A DNA stretch of 64,000 nt from Variovorax sp. WDL1 (GTDB lineage: Bacteria; Pseudomonadota; Gammaproteobacteria; Burkholderiales; Burkholderiaceae_C). The DNA lies in the NCBI RefSeq assembly GCF_001541225.1, contig NZ_LMTS01000026.1, positions 3,504-67,503 on the forward strand. The letters run 5' to 3'. Under the pieces are notes generated by a model that saw nothing but the letters and a program-made list of their open reading frames with translations, did no database searches and had not been told where the DNA came from. Shown piece by piece: positions 42,488-52,444 of this stretch (within the stretch, counting starts at the first letter, position 1; every line of letters begins with the position of its first letter). Made by a program: the position numbers and the translations under genes.

Positions 42488-45400
42488 TCAATTCCGAAGC
42501 GCCTCGTAGCCTGCTGGCTTGCAGCGGAACGTGCCGCCCTCACCTTTGGTCAGCACCATCGACTTGGTCGCATTACTGTTTATGACGGGGTACCACGCCG
42601 AAGTGTCAGCCAAAGCCTCGGGCTTCGGGGAATACGACAACGCCTTCGCACAACCTGAAGAGGTCTGAACATAGATGTCCAACCTCCGGTTGTCGTAGTC
42701 GATGGCAATGCCGTATGCCTTGTAGGTCTCCAGTTTCAGTCGAGCGTCGGTGGCGACCGAGTACCCCGCCGGGGTGTTGTAGCCCGCGCTGAACTGGGTC
42801 CAGTATCGCGAGGTTCCGCTTTGGTAGTCATAGAACACTCCTGGGGCGAGTGCCAAGGTGTTGGTAGCGCCAGGCGTGCTGCTCCCAATGCCAACTCCCA
42901 CTTGCATCAGATTCGTCGCGTAGGTGTAGTAGTTGCGCGAGCCGTCGCCATTCGTCGTCGGGTTGACCACAGGCGGTGGCGATGCATCCGTCACCTCGAA
43001 GTACCATTTGCCGGCGCGAATCCCGCCGGCTGGCCCGATGCCCACGTAGTTGGGAGAAACAGCTGTGGCAATCAGATTGTCTTGCGAGAGGTTCCACGAG
43101 GCCTTGGGACGGAAGCGGGCAAAGCCTTGGCCGTCCGAAGCCACGGAGCCCGTGAGCTGCACGCTCTGCGAGGCGAAGCCGGCCCTGCTGACCGTCAGCG
43201 TCGCAGTGTGCCCGCTTGCGCCTGGCGTGCGCGATGGCCGGTACACCACGTTGACTGCCCCAGTGGCGCCGGCCAGCGAAGCGTTCACGGCTGCTGATTG
43301 GGCACCCTGCGAATCACTCCACAGGCTGGTACCCTGCGTACCAGCGTTGTCCGTCACGTTCACCACCGACAAGATGGAGAACTGGTCTGCATCCGGCCCA
43401 CTGAGCTCGACCGTACCCACTTGGAGAGGTGTCGTGCCGGTGGTGCGCCGGATGTACACAGGCAAGGGCGCGGACACTTGTGCCATGCTCGACAGCGAGG
43501 CACCAAACTCATAGTCGGCAATGTCGGGACGCGATGACAGCTGCATCTCTGTTTGAGCCGCACCGTTCACGCGGAACGACGTCTGGCCCCCAGGCCCGTC
43601 GTGGAAGACGGTCAATGTCGCCGTATGCGCGCCGAGGGTGGTCGGGGCGAAGGTCACGTTGAGGCCGTAGTCACTAAGAACGGCTCCGCCGGCAACGTCA
43701 GCGCCGACGTACGGCGCGGCGCCTTCCGTCACGCCTGGCGCGGCGTAGGTGAAGAGCTGCGTCTTCGACGCACCGGTGTGATGGACAGCATAGACCGTCG
43801 TGACCGCAAAGGCCGGCGAGCCTTCGACCTTGAAGCCGCTGTAGGTGACGCGTCCGCGGGACCCGGCGACCCGAAGGTTGACAAGCTTCGTGCTGGAACC
43901 GAACGCACTGTTGGCAATGCTGGCCTGTGGTGCGAAATCCGGAATGAGTCCGTTGTCAGCAAAGTCCACCGTCGCGAAGACTCCCGTCACGTCACGCTCG
44001 CCCGCCCCGGAGAGGTCCAAAGTCAAGGGCGACGTGTTAGCCCCATTGTGGTCGATGAGCAATTGCGCGGCGTGTGCCCCTGCTTTGGTTGGCTTGAACT
44101 GCAGCCGCACGTTCAGATTGGTGCTGACGTTGTTCTGCTTCAGCGAGGTGGGCGAAACATCCTGGCCTGTGTTTTCTGCACTCGAGTAGTTTGTCCAGGT
44201 CGCGAACGTGAATGCAGATGCATCTGCGCCGACGATGCGCATGCGTGGCACGCTCGCGTAGCCGACCTTGTTGGTGTTCACGAGGTAGAGGTCCTTCAGC
44301 ACCGTGCCTGCTGCCGCACCGGTCGGGCCGTTGTAAGTCGCGACCCCCATGTCGCCCGATGCAGCCGTAGGCTTCGAAACATTGGTACCAGAGAACTGCA
44401 CGATGGGCTTAATGCTGCTGCCAGAGAGAAGGAACTCGGTCTTACCCCCTGGGCCCGTATGGAAAACCGTGACTTTGGCTGTCTCAGTGCCAACTTCGGT
44501 GGGCGCGTAACGCACCGTGATGCCCAGGTCCGTGACGGCTCCGGACTTGCTGATATCCTCGCCCGCCCACGAGAACGCATCTTCACGAACGACATCAGGG
44601 TTGTAGTTCTTGACGATGCCGCCATAGCTGGTCGTGCCCTTGGGGTACTTGTTCAACGAGCTAGTCACCCCAAAGCTTGGAGAGCCCTCAACCTTGAAGC
44701 CCGTGTAGGTCACTTGGCCCTTCGTTCCAGTGACGCGGAGATAGATGAGCTTGCTCGCCGTGGTTCCAGCAACTGTCACAGGGTACGGCGCCGGGGCTTG
44801 GACGGAAGTGGCGAGGTCGCTCACCGTGACGTTAACATCGCTCGCCGCCGTGCCGGAAATTGGCAGGACCAGGGGATTCGTGTTGCCCCCGTTGTGGTAA
44901 ATGGCGACCTGCGCGGTGTGCACGCCCATGTGTGCAGGGAGGAACGTCACCTTGAAGTGAGGCCCTGTGCTGGTGGTCTGGACCATGCCTATCGGGGTTA
45001 CGTCGTTCGCAGCCGGAGCCGTCCCCTGGCCTGTCCAACTCGTGAACTGGAAGCTGCTCGCATCGGGGCCGGTGATGACCATGCGGTTCACCCGCAGGCT
45101 ACCGACGCCGGCGGTGTTCACCACGTAGTTCGTCAGAGTGGTGGGGGTGGGTGACGGATTGCTCGCGTTGTACGACACCACGCCAAAGTCAGAAATTGGT
45201 GGCGCGGGATTGGCCGCCAGGGCGCTGGCCGCTGAGAGGGCCGCAATGGGCTGCACGCCATTGCCGGTCAACAAGAACGTCGTCTTGCCGCCAGGCCCGT
45301 TGTGGGTCACCGTTACCTTTGCCACTTGCTGGCTAAGGCTGGACGGCTGGAAGGTGAACTTCAAGACTAGGTCCGTGTAGCCGCCAGTAGGAGCGACGTT

Positions 45401-48400
45401 CGCGCCCACGTAGTTGAATTCGGCACTGGCGACCCGGCTGTAGAACGCCGATGCAACGGCAGCCGTTCCGCCTTGGCGGACCAGGCCGGAACCGGTGAGT
45501 GCAATGTCCGTTGTCCCCTCGATTGAGGCACCTGTGTAGGTCACGGCACCCGCGGAACCCGTTGCCCGGAGGTAGAACGACCTTTCGTTCGAGGTGTTGC
45601 CAACAAGGGTGTCGGCAAACGGCGTTGGCTCAACGATGGTCGCGCTCGTGCCCTCGGACACGGCGAGCATCACATCACGCGAGGCCGTGCCAGACAAGGG
45701 CAGCACAACGGGCGAGATATTCATTCCGTCGTGGTAGACCTCGAGCTTTGCCTCGTGCGCCCCGAGCTTGACGGGGAAGAACTTGACCTTGAACGGCAGA
45801 GAAGCCGAAGCGGTGCCCTGGACCATTGCGGCCGGGGAGACATCGGGCGATGGGACGTAGCCCCCCGGCTGATTCGGGTACGACTCGATGGCGAATGCGG
45901 ACGCATCGGCGCCCGTAATGCGCAGACGCGTCACCCTGAGCAGCCCCAGCGTGTTCGAATTGACCACATTCAGGGTCTTCGAGACGGAACCGTTGCTCGC
46001 ATCACCGGGGGCGTTGAACCCAGCAACGCCAAGGTCGCCGCTGGCGGGCACATAGGGCGCGGCGGCCGTCGAGGAGAGGGCTGCCGCTGCACGGCGACCT
46101 TCACCCGTCAGGGTGTAAGTGGTCTTTCCGCCGGGGCCATCATGAAACACCGTTACCGTTGCCGTTTGCACCCCGGTGGTCGTGGGAGAGAACGCGAGCA
46201 GGGCACGCAGGTCGGACAGACCCATCGTGCGGGCGTCAGCGCCCACGAGATTCATGTTCACGTAGCGCGTCGAGGCCGGTTGCGCCTGCAACGCGCTTGA
46301 GCTCGTGCTACCCGTGTTCGTGAGACTCACCCCTTTGACCGAGAAGGCCTGCGAGCCGACGATTTGAATCGACTTCCAGGTGACCTGACCGAAGGTGCCG
46401 GTGTTGCGGACGTAGGTGTCCAGGGTCGAACTCGCGCCCACGCCCGTGACAGGGAATGGCGGAATGTCCGCGATGAATGGACCGCCCGAGGCCTGAACGG
46501 AGACGTCATACGCGCCGGTGCCTGTCAAGTTCACGACGGCTGGCTGCGCGTTGTCGCCGTTGTGCTCCACAACAAGCTGCGCCTCCTGGGCTCCTGCGCG
46601 CATGGGCGAGAAGGCAATTTCGACTAGGAGAGCCTCCGCGACGGACCCTTGGCGCATGTTCGCGGGGCGAACGTCCTGGGCCGGGAGCGTGCCGTCGGCG
46701 GTAGCCCGATAGGAGTACCCGGTGATGGCAAAACTCGCGGCGTCGGCGCCGATGATTGAAAGATGTGTTGCTTGCAGACGCTTCCCAGCATTGGAAGTGC
46801 TGACCAGGAAGAACTTGCGCTTGAGCGCATCGGACGTGAGCCCTGCGCCGTCGTTGAACGTCAGCGTGCCGAAGTCACCATTGGGTGCGACCACAGGATT
46901 TGCGGACGCCGTGCCAGAGAGCGCGGCGTAGCTGAAGTATTCGGCCACGCCGAATAGTGGCAGCTGTGCTCGGCTCCCCCCGTTGTAGTCAATGTTCAAC
47001 TGAGCATTGAACGTGCCCTTCGCCTTGGGGGCAAAGGTCACCACAACGCCGAGGTGCGGGTACGTGCCCGAACCCGCGTCAACCGTGGCACCGGTGGCCG
47101 TGAGGCGGTCGCCCGAGATGCTTGCCCCGCTCGAGCTGTACGAGCCGCTGTTGCTCGACTTGCGGACCTCGGTGATAGCGAACTGCCCCGCATCCGCGCC
47201 GGTGATGGTCACGGTAGCCGCGTCAATGCGCGTGCCTGCGGCCTTCAGGACGTTGTTGAGGTAGATGATTTTCTGCTGCGTTCCATTCGCGCCACCCTCT
47301 TCGCTCATTGCGATGATGGTCGGATAGTTGCCGCTGACGAGGGCCATGGACCCTGCCGTGCCAGAGAGCGCGTAGTCAGCCTGCACGAAGGAGGCAGACA
47401 GGCTGACGGAGACCTGGGTGCCCGTAGGCCCACCCGTGGAGGCGGTGAGGGTGCCGGCGACCGTGCCTTGCGCGGCATTGGAGGCAAGCACCTCGACCGT
47501 GCAACTTGCACCGACCGCGAGTGGGGCGGGAAGTGCCGTTGGGCAGGTCCCGTTGGTGCCAATGGAGAACGTTCCGCTCGGTTCGGGGGAGAGGCCCACC
47601 AGCTGCGTCGGCAGGTCTCCTGTATTGGTCAATGTGAAGATGCGGCCATAGGTTGCGCCAACTGCGATGTTGCCAAATGCGCCCTGGCCCAGGAGCTTAA
47701 GCTTGCCTTGTGGCAGGACATAGGCCAGCCCCTTGGAGAGCGTCCCGTTGCCGACGGCGGTGGTGGCGACCACGTCGACAGTGCCTGCCTCCGGGGAGAG
47801 CCGCGCCGGCACGACGACTGTTGCGCTCGAGCCGTCTGCCGAGACGGACGTCACTTGAGCGGCTTGCCCGTCGACCAGGACCTTCATGCCCTCGGCGAAA
47901 TCTCGGCCCTGCAGGAGGGTGGGCCAGCCGCCGGCGACGGAGCCGGTTGCAGGAGTTGTGCTCGCGATGACAGGGGCACCGGCGTATCGCAGGGCCTGCG
48001 GCAGCGTTGCGGTGAGGCCCGCGTCGTTCGTCATCGTGACGTCGACCACGCCAGTCGCGTGGGCAGGGGCCACGACGTCCAGCTGCGTGCTGCCACGTAC
48101 CTGGATGGTGGATGCAGCAACGTCGCCAAAGAATATCCTTGTCGCGGCGGTGAAGCCTGCACCCAGGACGGAAACGAGAGTGCCGCCGTTGCTGTCGGCA
48201 ATCGAGGGCGTCACGCGCGTGAGCTTGACCCCTTGGCCCGTGGCGCCGAGCGTCGCCGTCAGCGTCCCTGCGGTGGTCAGGACAGTCAGCGTGCTCGATT
48301 GAGGGCCAGCGGTGGTCGGAAAGACATTGAGCGCGATGTCGCAGGCCTCTCCCGCTCGCAGGGGCTGGCTGCATGCGTTGTTTTGCTGAAACCAGGTGTT

Positions 48401-51400
48401 GTCGGGGATACCGATGGAGTTGACCTTGACCGGGTAGGCTCCGGTGTTCTTCACCTGCACCACGCTCTCAGCGGTTCCGCCGACGTAGACCGTGCCGAAG
48501 TCGACGCTCGGTTGGCTCAGTGCGGCCTGCGGCAGCAGGCCTGTACCGGTCAGCGCGACATCCAGCGGGCCGCCGGAATTCGCCGTCTTCAGGCGGAGCG
48601 CGCCCGTCAATGCACCGCCAGACGCCGGCGTGAAGGACACGTACAGTGGACAGGATTGACCTGTTGCCAGGGGAGAGACGCAGTCGGACGAGACGCCGAA
48701 GCTCTCTGCGCCAGTAGCCATCGAGATGTCGTAGACGTTCAGAGGGCCGGTGCTCTCGTTTGTCAGCATGACGGTCTGGGCAGCGGAGCTTTCGCCAACC
48801 ACGACCGAGCCGAACGCGAGGCTGTTCGAGTCAACCGATGCACGGGCGGTCGGACCGTTGCCTGTCAGAGGAATCGTCAGCCGATTGCCGGTCTGTGGCA
48901 CCACCGCGAGGGCTGCCTCGTGAGCACCGCTTGCCTGCGGCGAGAAACGCACCGTGACCGAGCAGGCCTTGTCTTTGCCAAGTTGAGGGCCGCAGTCGCT
49001 GGTGAACGAAAAAGCGGTTTTGTTCAGTCCGTCCAGGGCGATGCTGGAGATTCCCACGCCACCCGGGCCCGGGTTGTAAATCGACACGACCTGCGCGGCG
49101 TGCTCGCCCATCGCAACTTGGCCAAAGGCCAGCTCGGTGGGCGTCGCGGCGACGCTGCCGAGCAAGCTGAGACCCGCGAGCGCCACCGAATAGGTGGGCA
49201 TCGTCGGGTCGTTCGACGAAATCACCAACGTGCCCGCTTGTGCTCCTCCGCTGACGGGGTTGAATCCCACTTGGATTTCGCAGGTCGCGGACGGGGCCAG
49301 CTCCGGGCCGCACGTGTTCGACTGGGTGAAGGCACCGCTGATGCCGACACCACTCAGGGCCAGGCGAGCGTTGCCGGTGTTTTGGACGGTCACGGTCTGC
49401 TGCGGGGCCGTGGCGAGGAAGTCCACGCTCCCAAAGTCCAGCGCCGTGGGGGCGACCGAGATGCGCGGCGTCGGCCCCTGGCCCGTCAGGGCAACGGCAA
49501 GGGGCTGCTGATTCTCGGCGCGCAGGTTGAGCTGTGCCGTTACCAGGCCGTCTTTGCCCGCAAGGAATCGTACGGGAAGGTCGCAGTGGGTGCCCGCGGC
49601 GATTGGCTCCCGACAATCGGTCTCGCTTGACGTGAAGTTTGTCGGGTCCGTGGAGTCCACGGAGACCAGCGATACTGCTTCAGGCCCGGCGTTGGAGATG
49701 CGCAGTGCCGCAGTAGCAGGGCTGGCCGGCGTTGCTGCTCCGAAGGAGAGCGGGTTGGGCGAGGCAGTCAGCACGGCCGCGGGCACATGGTCGACCCCCT
49801 TCCCGTAGAGCAGGACCTCGCGCTGGACGCCGCCGGCCGTCGCTACGGTCAATGCCGCAGCATGCGGCTTCAGGGCCTGTGCGGAAAAGGCGACGCTGAC
49901 AACACAGCTCTCAGAGGAGGCGAGCGTCGCGCCACAGGTCGTCGACGTCGTGAAAGCGGCTGCATCGGCGCCACTCAAGCTTGGCGCGTTGAGTGAGAGC
50001 GCTTCGCTGCCGGAATTCGACACCTGGATATCAGCGCTGGAGCCTTGGCCGACTTCGAAGGACCCGAAGTTGAGGTACCGCTTGTCGACGACCAACGCCT
50101 GGTCGGCCGTCAACCCCTCCCCGCTCAGGGAAGCCATCTGGACTCCCTGAGGCGAGTAGACGCGAAGGTAACCAGTTTCGCTGGCCGCTGCGGTGGGGGT
50201 GTATGTCACGGTTACGGTGCAACTCTCGCCCTTCGGCAGTTTTACGCCACACGTGTTCACCTGAGAGAACCCTGAGCCCTGGATGTTCACGCCAGAAATG
50301 AGCGCATTGCCGGCTCCCACGCTGGAGATGGTGATGTCCTCGGGCGCGGAGGACGAACCCATCGAAACCGAGCCGAACGCGAGCCGCGACGGAGTGAATT
50401 GCAACTCGCTGCTAAGGCCAACGCCTCTGAGGGACACGGAGGCGGCCGGATTCACCGGGTCATTCGAAACAACGAGCAGCTCGGTTTCTCGAGTGCCACT
50501 CCCGTTTGGCGTGAACTGCACGCGCACCGCGCAGGATGCGCCAGGGGCTAACGGCGACCCGCAACTGTTTTCCTGGTTGAACTCCACCGTGCTGGCGAGG
50601 CCGACGTTCGTGACCTCGAGCGGCGCGGAGCCGACGTTCGTCACCGTCACCTCTTGATAGTTGGAGGTGTCCCCCTGCGACATCGCCTCGAACTGGAGTG
50701 AGCCGGGGGCAACTTCCAGCACGGGTGCAGGCACATGCCCTTTGAGGTGAACGAGCAGGTTCTGCCCGGCCTGGGAGGCGATGACCAGGTCGCCGATGGA
50801 CCGTTCCACGGAGCTGGCCGTGTATTGCACGGTCAGGTCGCAGTATTCCCCGGCTGCCAGCGGCGCGGTGCAGCCGGTCGTGACCACAAAGTTCGCCGAG
50901 TTCGTCGCGTACGTGTGCGTGACCTCCGCGACGTCCGGACCAGCATTCGTCACGCGCACGACGCGGCTCACCGCTGTGCCGAGCGTTGTCGTGCCGAAGT
51001 CGACCTCGGACATGTTCGTGCTGAGTTGGCCCTTGGCGGCAGACGAGACGCCCTTGCCAGACAAAGCGACAGTTTTGGTGAGCGTGGTCTGTCCGGCGCC
51101 CGTCGGGATGGCCAGTTGAGCGCTGAATGTTCCGACCACGGCAGGCGAGAACGCGAGGGCGAGCTGGCAGGTAGCGTACGCGGGAAGAGTTGCCCCGCAG
51201 GTCGAGCTGGACGAAAACAAAGCCGCGTCTGGGCCACCCAAGGTGGGCGAACCCAGCGTGAGCTCCTTGGTTCCGGCGTTGGCCAAGGTGATGGTCTTCG
51301 TCGCCGGCGCTTCACCGACAACGACGTCGCCAAGCGAGACGGAGTCGGGGGCTGACAAGCGGCCGTCCACGGCACCTTCGCTGGGGTCCGTGTGGTCGCC

Positions 51401-52135
51401 GCCGAAGCCGAGCATCCCAACGTCACGGATGCTGCCGTCCCCACTCTTCACGCGGAGCGCGCCCACGCGCTGCCCCATGGCGGTCGGTATGAAGTTCACG
51501 GCAACAATACATGCGGCGCCTGGGCTGAGGCTGGTGCTGCAGTTGTGGCTCACCTTGAAGTCGGAACCCCCGTCCAGGAAGTACATCTGGCTGATGATGG
51601 CAGGGACATTCCCGACGTTCTTGACTGCAAGCTGCTTGACCGTGCTCGTCGTGCCGAGCTTCCAGGTGCCGAAGTTCCAGCCGTTTTCCGAGATTTCTAG
51701 GTCCGTGAGGAGACGTACGGCGTTGCCGATGAGAGAGCCCTCGGCGCGGCTGTTCGAGCCCTGGAGCACCAGGCTTCCGAATTGTGGGCCGGCCTCTTGT
51801 GGCATGAAGCTGACCAGCATGGTGCACTCGCCATGTGCCGGCACGGTTGAGCAGGTCTTCTCCACGGCGAAAGGAGCCGTGGCGACCGCGGTCACGTCCG
51901 TGGCGGCGCCGCCCCCGTGGTTGACGACCTTGACGGGCAAGGTCCGCATTTGGGTGCGAGCCACGTCCCCAAAATCGGTGAGCTCGGGCTGAATCTCCAG
52001 GTCAGCCTGGCCCGTCAGCTTGATGTCGATTGGAATGCGATACCGGAAATCGGACGCGGCTGCGCTGAGCGCGGGCTGGAGGACAATGGTTGCACTGAGG
52101 AGCGCGCAGACGAAGCGCTTGAAGGACGGACGCAT
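42488..52135 (-). CDS. giant secreted ASH/TIG-repeat protein with C-terminal SPRY-like domain
   Basis: The product is 3215 residues. I chose the ATG at 52135 because it opens a signal peptide (RFVCALLSATIVLQPALSA, then AA); a GCTATAG box lies 54 bases upstream. Residues about 30-1290: twelve ASH-like beta modules of about 105 residues, each with a cysteine pair such as NTCGVKLPKGESCTVTVTYT. About 1300-1480: two IPT/TIG domains (TPSIADSNGGTLVSVLGAGF). About 1500-3000: one more ASH module and four long repeats of about 280 residues, each with a VFHDGPGGKTTYTLTG-like segment. About 3000-3215: a SPRY-like domain (GGIRAGKWYFEVTDASPPPV, then LMQVGVGIGSS). An extracellular adhesive or structural role is inferred. 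No sortase or LPXTG signal is seen. Confidence 0.8.
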   Translation of the reverse strand: MRPSFKRFVCALLSATIVLQPALSAAASDFRYRIPIDIKLTGQADLEIQPELTDFGDVARTQMRTLPVKVVNHGGGAATDVTAVATAPFAVEKTCSTVPAHGECTMLVSFMPQEAGPQFGSLVLQGSNSRAEGSLIGNAVRLLTDLEISENGWNFGTWKLGTTSTVKQLAVKNVGNVPAIISQMYFLDGGSDFKVSHNCSTSLSPGAACIVAVNFIPTAMGQRVGALRVKSGDGSIRDVGMLGFGGDHTDPSEGAVDGRLSAPDSVSLGDVVVGEAPATKTITLANAGTKELTLGSPTLGGPDAALFSSSSTCGATLPAYATCQLALAFSPAVVGTFSAQLAIPTGAGQTTLTKTVALSGKGVSSAAKGQLSTNMSEVDFGTTTLGTAVSRVVRVTNAGPDVAEVTHTYATNSANFVVTTGCTAPLAAGEYCDLTVQYTASSVERSIGDLVIASQAGQNLLVHLKGHVPAPVLEVAPGSLQFEAMSQGDTSNYQEVTVTNVGSAPLEVTNVGLASTVEFNQENSCGSPLAPGASCAVRVQFTPNGSGTRETELLVVSNDPVNPAASVSLRGVGLSSELQFTPSRLAFGSVSMGSSSAPEDITISSVGAGNALISGVNIQGSGFSQVNTCGVKLPKGESCTVTVTYTPTAAASETGYLRVYSPQGVQMASLSGEGLTADQALVVDKRYLNFGSFEVGQGSSADIQVSNSGSEALSLNAPSLSGADAAAFTTSTTCGATLASSESCVVSVAFSAQALKPHAAALTVATAGGVQREVLLYGKGVDHVPAAVLTASPNPLSFGAATPASPATAALRISNAGPEAVSLVSVDSTDPTNFTSSETDCREPIAAGTHCDLPVRFLAGKDGLVTAQLNLRAENQQPLAVALTGQGPTPRISVAPTALDFGSVDFLATAPQQTVTVQNTGNARLALSGVGISGAFTQSNTCGPELAPSATCEIQVGFNPVSGGAQAGTLVISSNDPTMPTYSVALAGLSLLGSVAATPTELAFGQVAMGEHAAQVVSIYNPGPGGVGISSIALDGLNKTAFSFTSDCGPQLGKDKACSVTVRFSPQASGAHEAALAVVPQTGNRLTIPLTGNGPTARASVDSNSLAFGSVVVGESSAAQTVMLTNESTGPLNVYDISMATGAESFGVSSDCVSPLATGQSCPLYVSFTPASGGALTGALRLKTANSGGPLDVALTGTGLLPQAALSQPSVDFGTVYVGGTAESVVQVKNTGAYPVKVNSIGIPDNTWFQQNNACSQPLRAGEACDIALNVFPTTAGPQSSTLTVLTTAGTLTATLGATGQGVKLTRVTPSIADSNGGTLVSVLGAGFTAATRIFFGDVAASTIQVRGSTQLDVVAPAHATGVVDVTMTNDAGLTATLPQALRYAGAPVIASTTPATGSVAGGWPTLLQGRDFAEGMKVLVDGQAAQVTSVSADGSSATVVVPARLSPEAGTVDVVATTAVGNGTLSKGLAYVLPQGKLKLLGQGAFGNIAVGATYGRIFTLTNTGDLPTQLVGLSPEPSGTFSIGTNGTCPTALPAPLAVGASCTVEVLASNAAQGTVAGTLTASTGGPTGTQVSVSLSASFVQADYALSGTAGSMALVSGNYPTIIAMSEEGGANGTQQKIIYLNNVLKAAGTRIDAATVTITGADAGQFAITEVRKSSNSGSYSSSGASISGDRLTATGATVDAGSGTYPHLGVVVTFAPKAKGTFNAQLNIDYNGGSRAQLPLFGVAEYFSYAALSGTASANPVVAPNGDFGTLTFNDGAGLTSDALKRKFFLVSTSNAGKRLQATHLSIIGADAASFAITGYSYRATADGTLPAQDVRPANMRQGSVAEALLVEIAFSPMRAGAQEAQLVVEHNGDNAQPAVVNLTGTGAYDVSVQASGGPFIADIPPFPVTGVGASSTLDTYVRNTGTFGQVTWKSIQIVGSQAFSVKGVSLTNTGSTSSSALQAQPASTRYVNMNLVGADARTMGLSDLRALLAFSPTTTGVQTATVTVFHDGPGGKTTYTLTGEGRRAAAALSSTAAAPYVPASGDLGVAGFNAPGDASNGSVSKTLNVVNSNTLGLLRVTRLRITGADASAFAIESYPNQPGGYVPSPDVSPAAMVQGTASASLPFKVKFFPVKLGAHEAKLEVYHDGMNISPVVLPLSGTASRDVMLAVSEGTSATIVEPTPFADTLVGNTSNERSFYLRATGSAGAVTYTGASIEGTTDIALTGSGLVRQGGTAAVASAFYSRVASAEFNYVGANVAPTGGYTDLVLKFTFQPSSLSQQVAKVTVTHNGPGGKTTFLLTGNGVQPIAALSAASALAANPAPPISDFGVVSYNASNPSPTPTTLTNYVVNTAGVGSLRVNRMVITGPDASSFQFTSWTGQGTAPAANDVTPIGMVQTTSTGPHFKVTFLPAHMGVHTAQVAIYHNGGNTNPLVLPISGTAASDVNVTVSDLATSVQAPAPYPVTVAGTTASKLIYLRVTGTKGQVTYTGFKVEGSPSFGVTSSLNKYPKGTTSYGGIVKNYNPDVVREDAFSWAGEDISKSGAVTDLGITVRYAPTEVGTETAKVTVFHTGPGGKTEFLLSGSSIKPIVQFSGTNVSKPTAASGDMGVATYNGPTGAAAGTVLKDLYLVNTNKVGYASVPRMRIVGADASAFTFATWTNYSSAENTGQDVSPTSLKQNNVSTNLNVRLQFKPTKAGAHAAQLLIDHNGANTSPLTLDLSGAGERDVTGVFATVDFADNGLIPDFAPQASIANSAFGSSTKLVNLRVAGSRGRVTYSGFKVEGSPAFAVTTVYAVHHTGASKTQLFTYAAPGVTEGAAPYVGADVAGGAVLSDYGLNVTFAPTTLGAHTATLTVFHDGPGGQTSFRVNGAAQTEMQLSSRPDIADYEFGASLSSMAQVSAPLPVYIRRTTGTTPLQVGTVELSGPDADQFSILSVVNVTDNAGTQGTSLWSDSQGAQSAAVNASLAGATGAVNVVYRPSRTPGASGHTATLTVSRAGFASQSVQLTGSVASDGQGFARFRPKASWNLSQDNLIATAVSPNYVGIGPAGGIRAGKWYFEVTDASPPPVVNPTTNGDGSRNYYTYATNLMQVGVGIGSSTPGATNTLALAPGVFYDYQSGTSRYWTQFSAGYNTPAGYSVATDARLKLETYKAYGIAIDYDNRRLDIYVQTSSGCAKALSYSPKPEALADTSAWYPVINSNATKSMVLTKGEGGTFRCKPAGYEALRN

Positions 52136-52444
52136 TTTTCTAGACAGTTCGGACAGCGGCCCCCTGACGGATTCCGGGGGCTTTGGGCCTATAGCCAGGG
52201 ACCGTCTAGTGCGGGGTTTTAGGCCCCTTCTTTTCAGGCCCATCCGCGGCGCGCAGAGAGGGCACAGCCGCGTCCCTCGTTCGGGGCGGCCTGCGCACGC
52301 GCGACGAGCTCTTGGCGAGGAGTTGGCGGCGGTACTGAAGCGCGCGGTGCCAAGACCTCGCCCCACAGGGTGTTAGGGGCCGTTGCGGCGACCTTGGGCC
52401 TTCCGGAGGTCGGTGGCCGCCTGTGCCTGAAGTCGGTAGGGGCC

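Noticed and set aside
43553-45154. 533-codon open frame on the plus strand
   Set aside because: It lies wholly opposite the giant secreted-protein gene and its product is arginine/glycine-rich noise; such shadows are common in GC-rich DNA.
47054-49630. 858-codon open frame on the plus strand
   Set aside because: Also antisense to the giant gene, which has clear repeated domains; the plus product has no recognisable domain or hydrophobic core.
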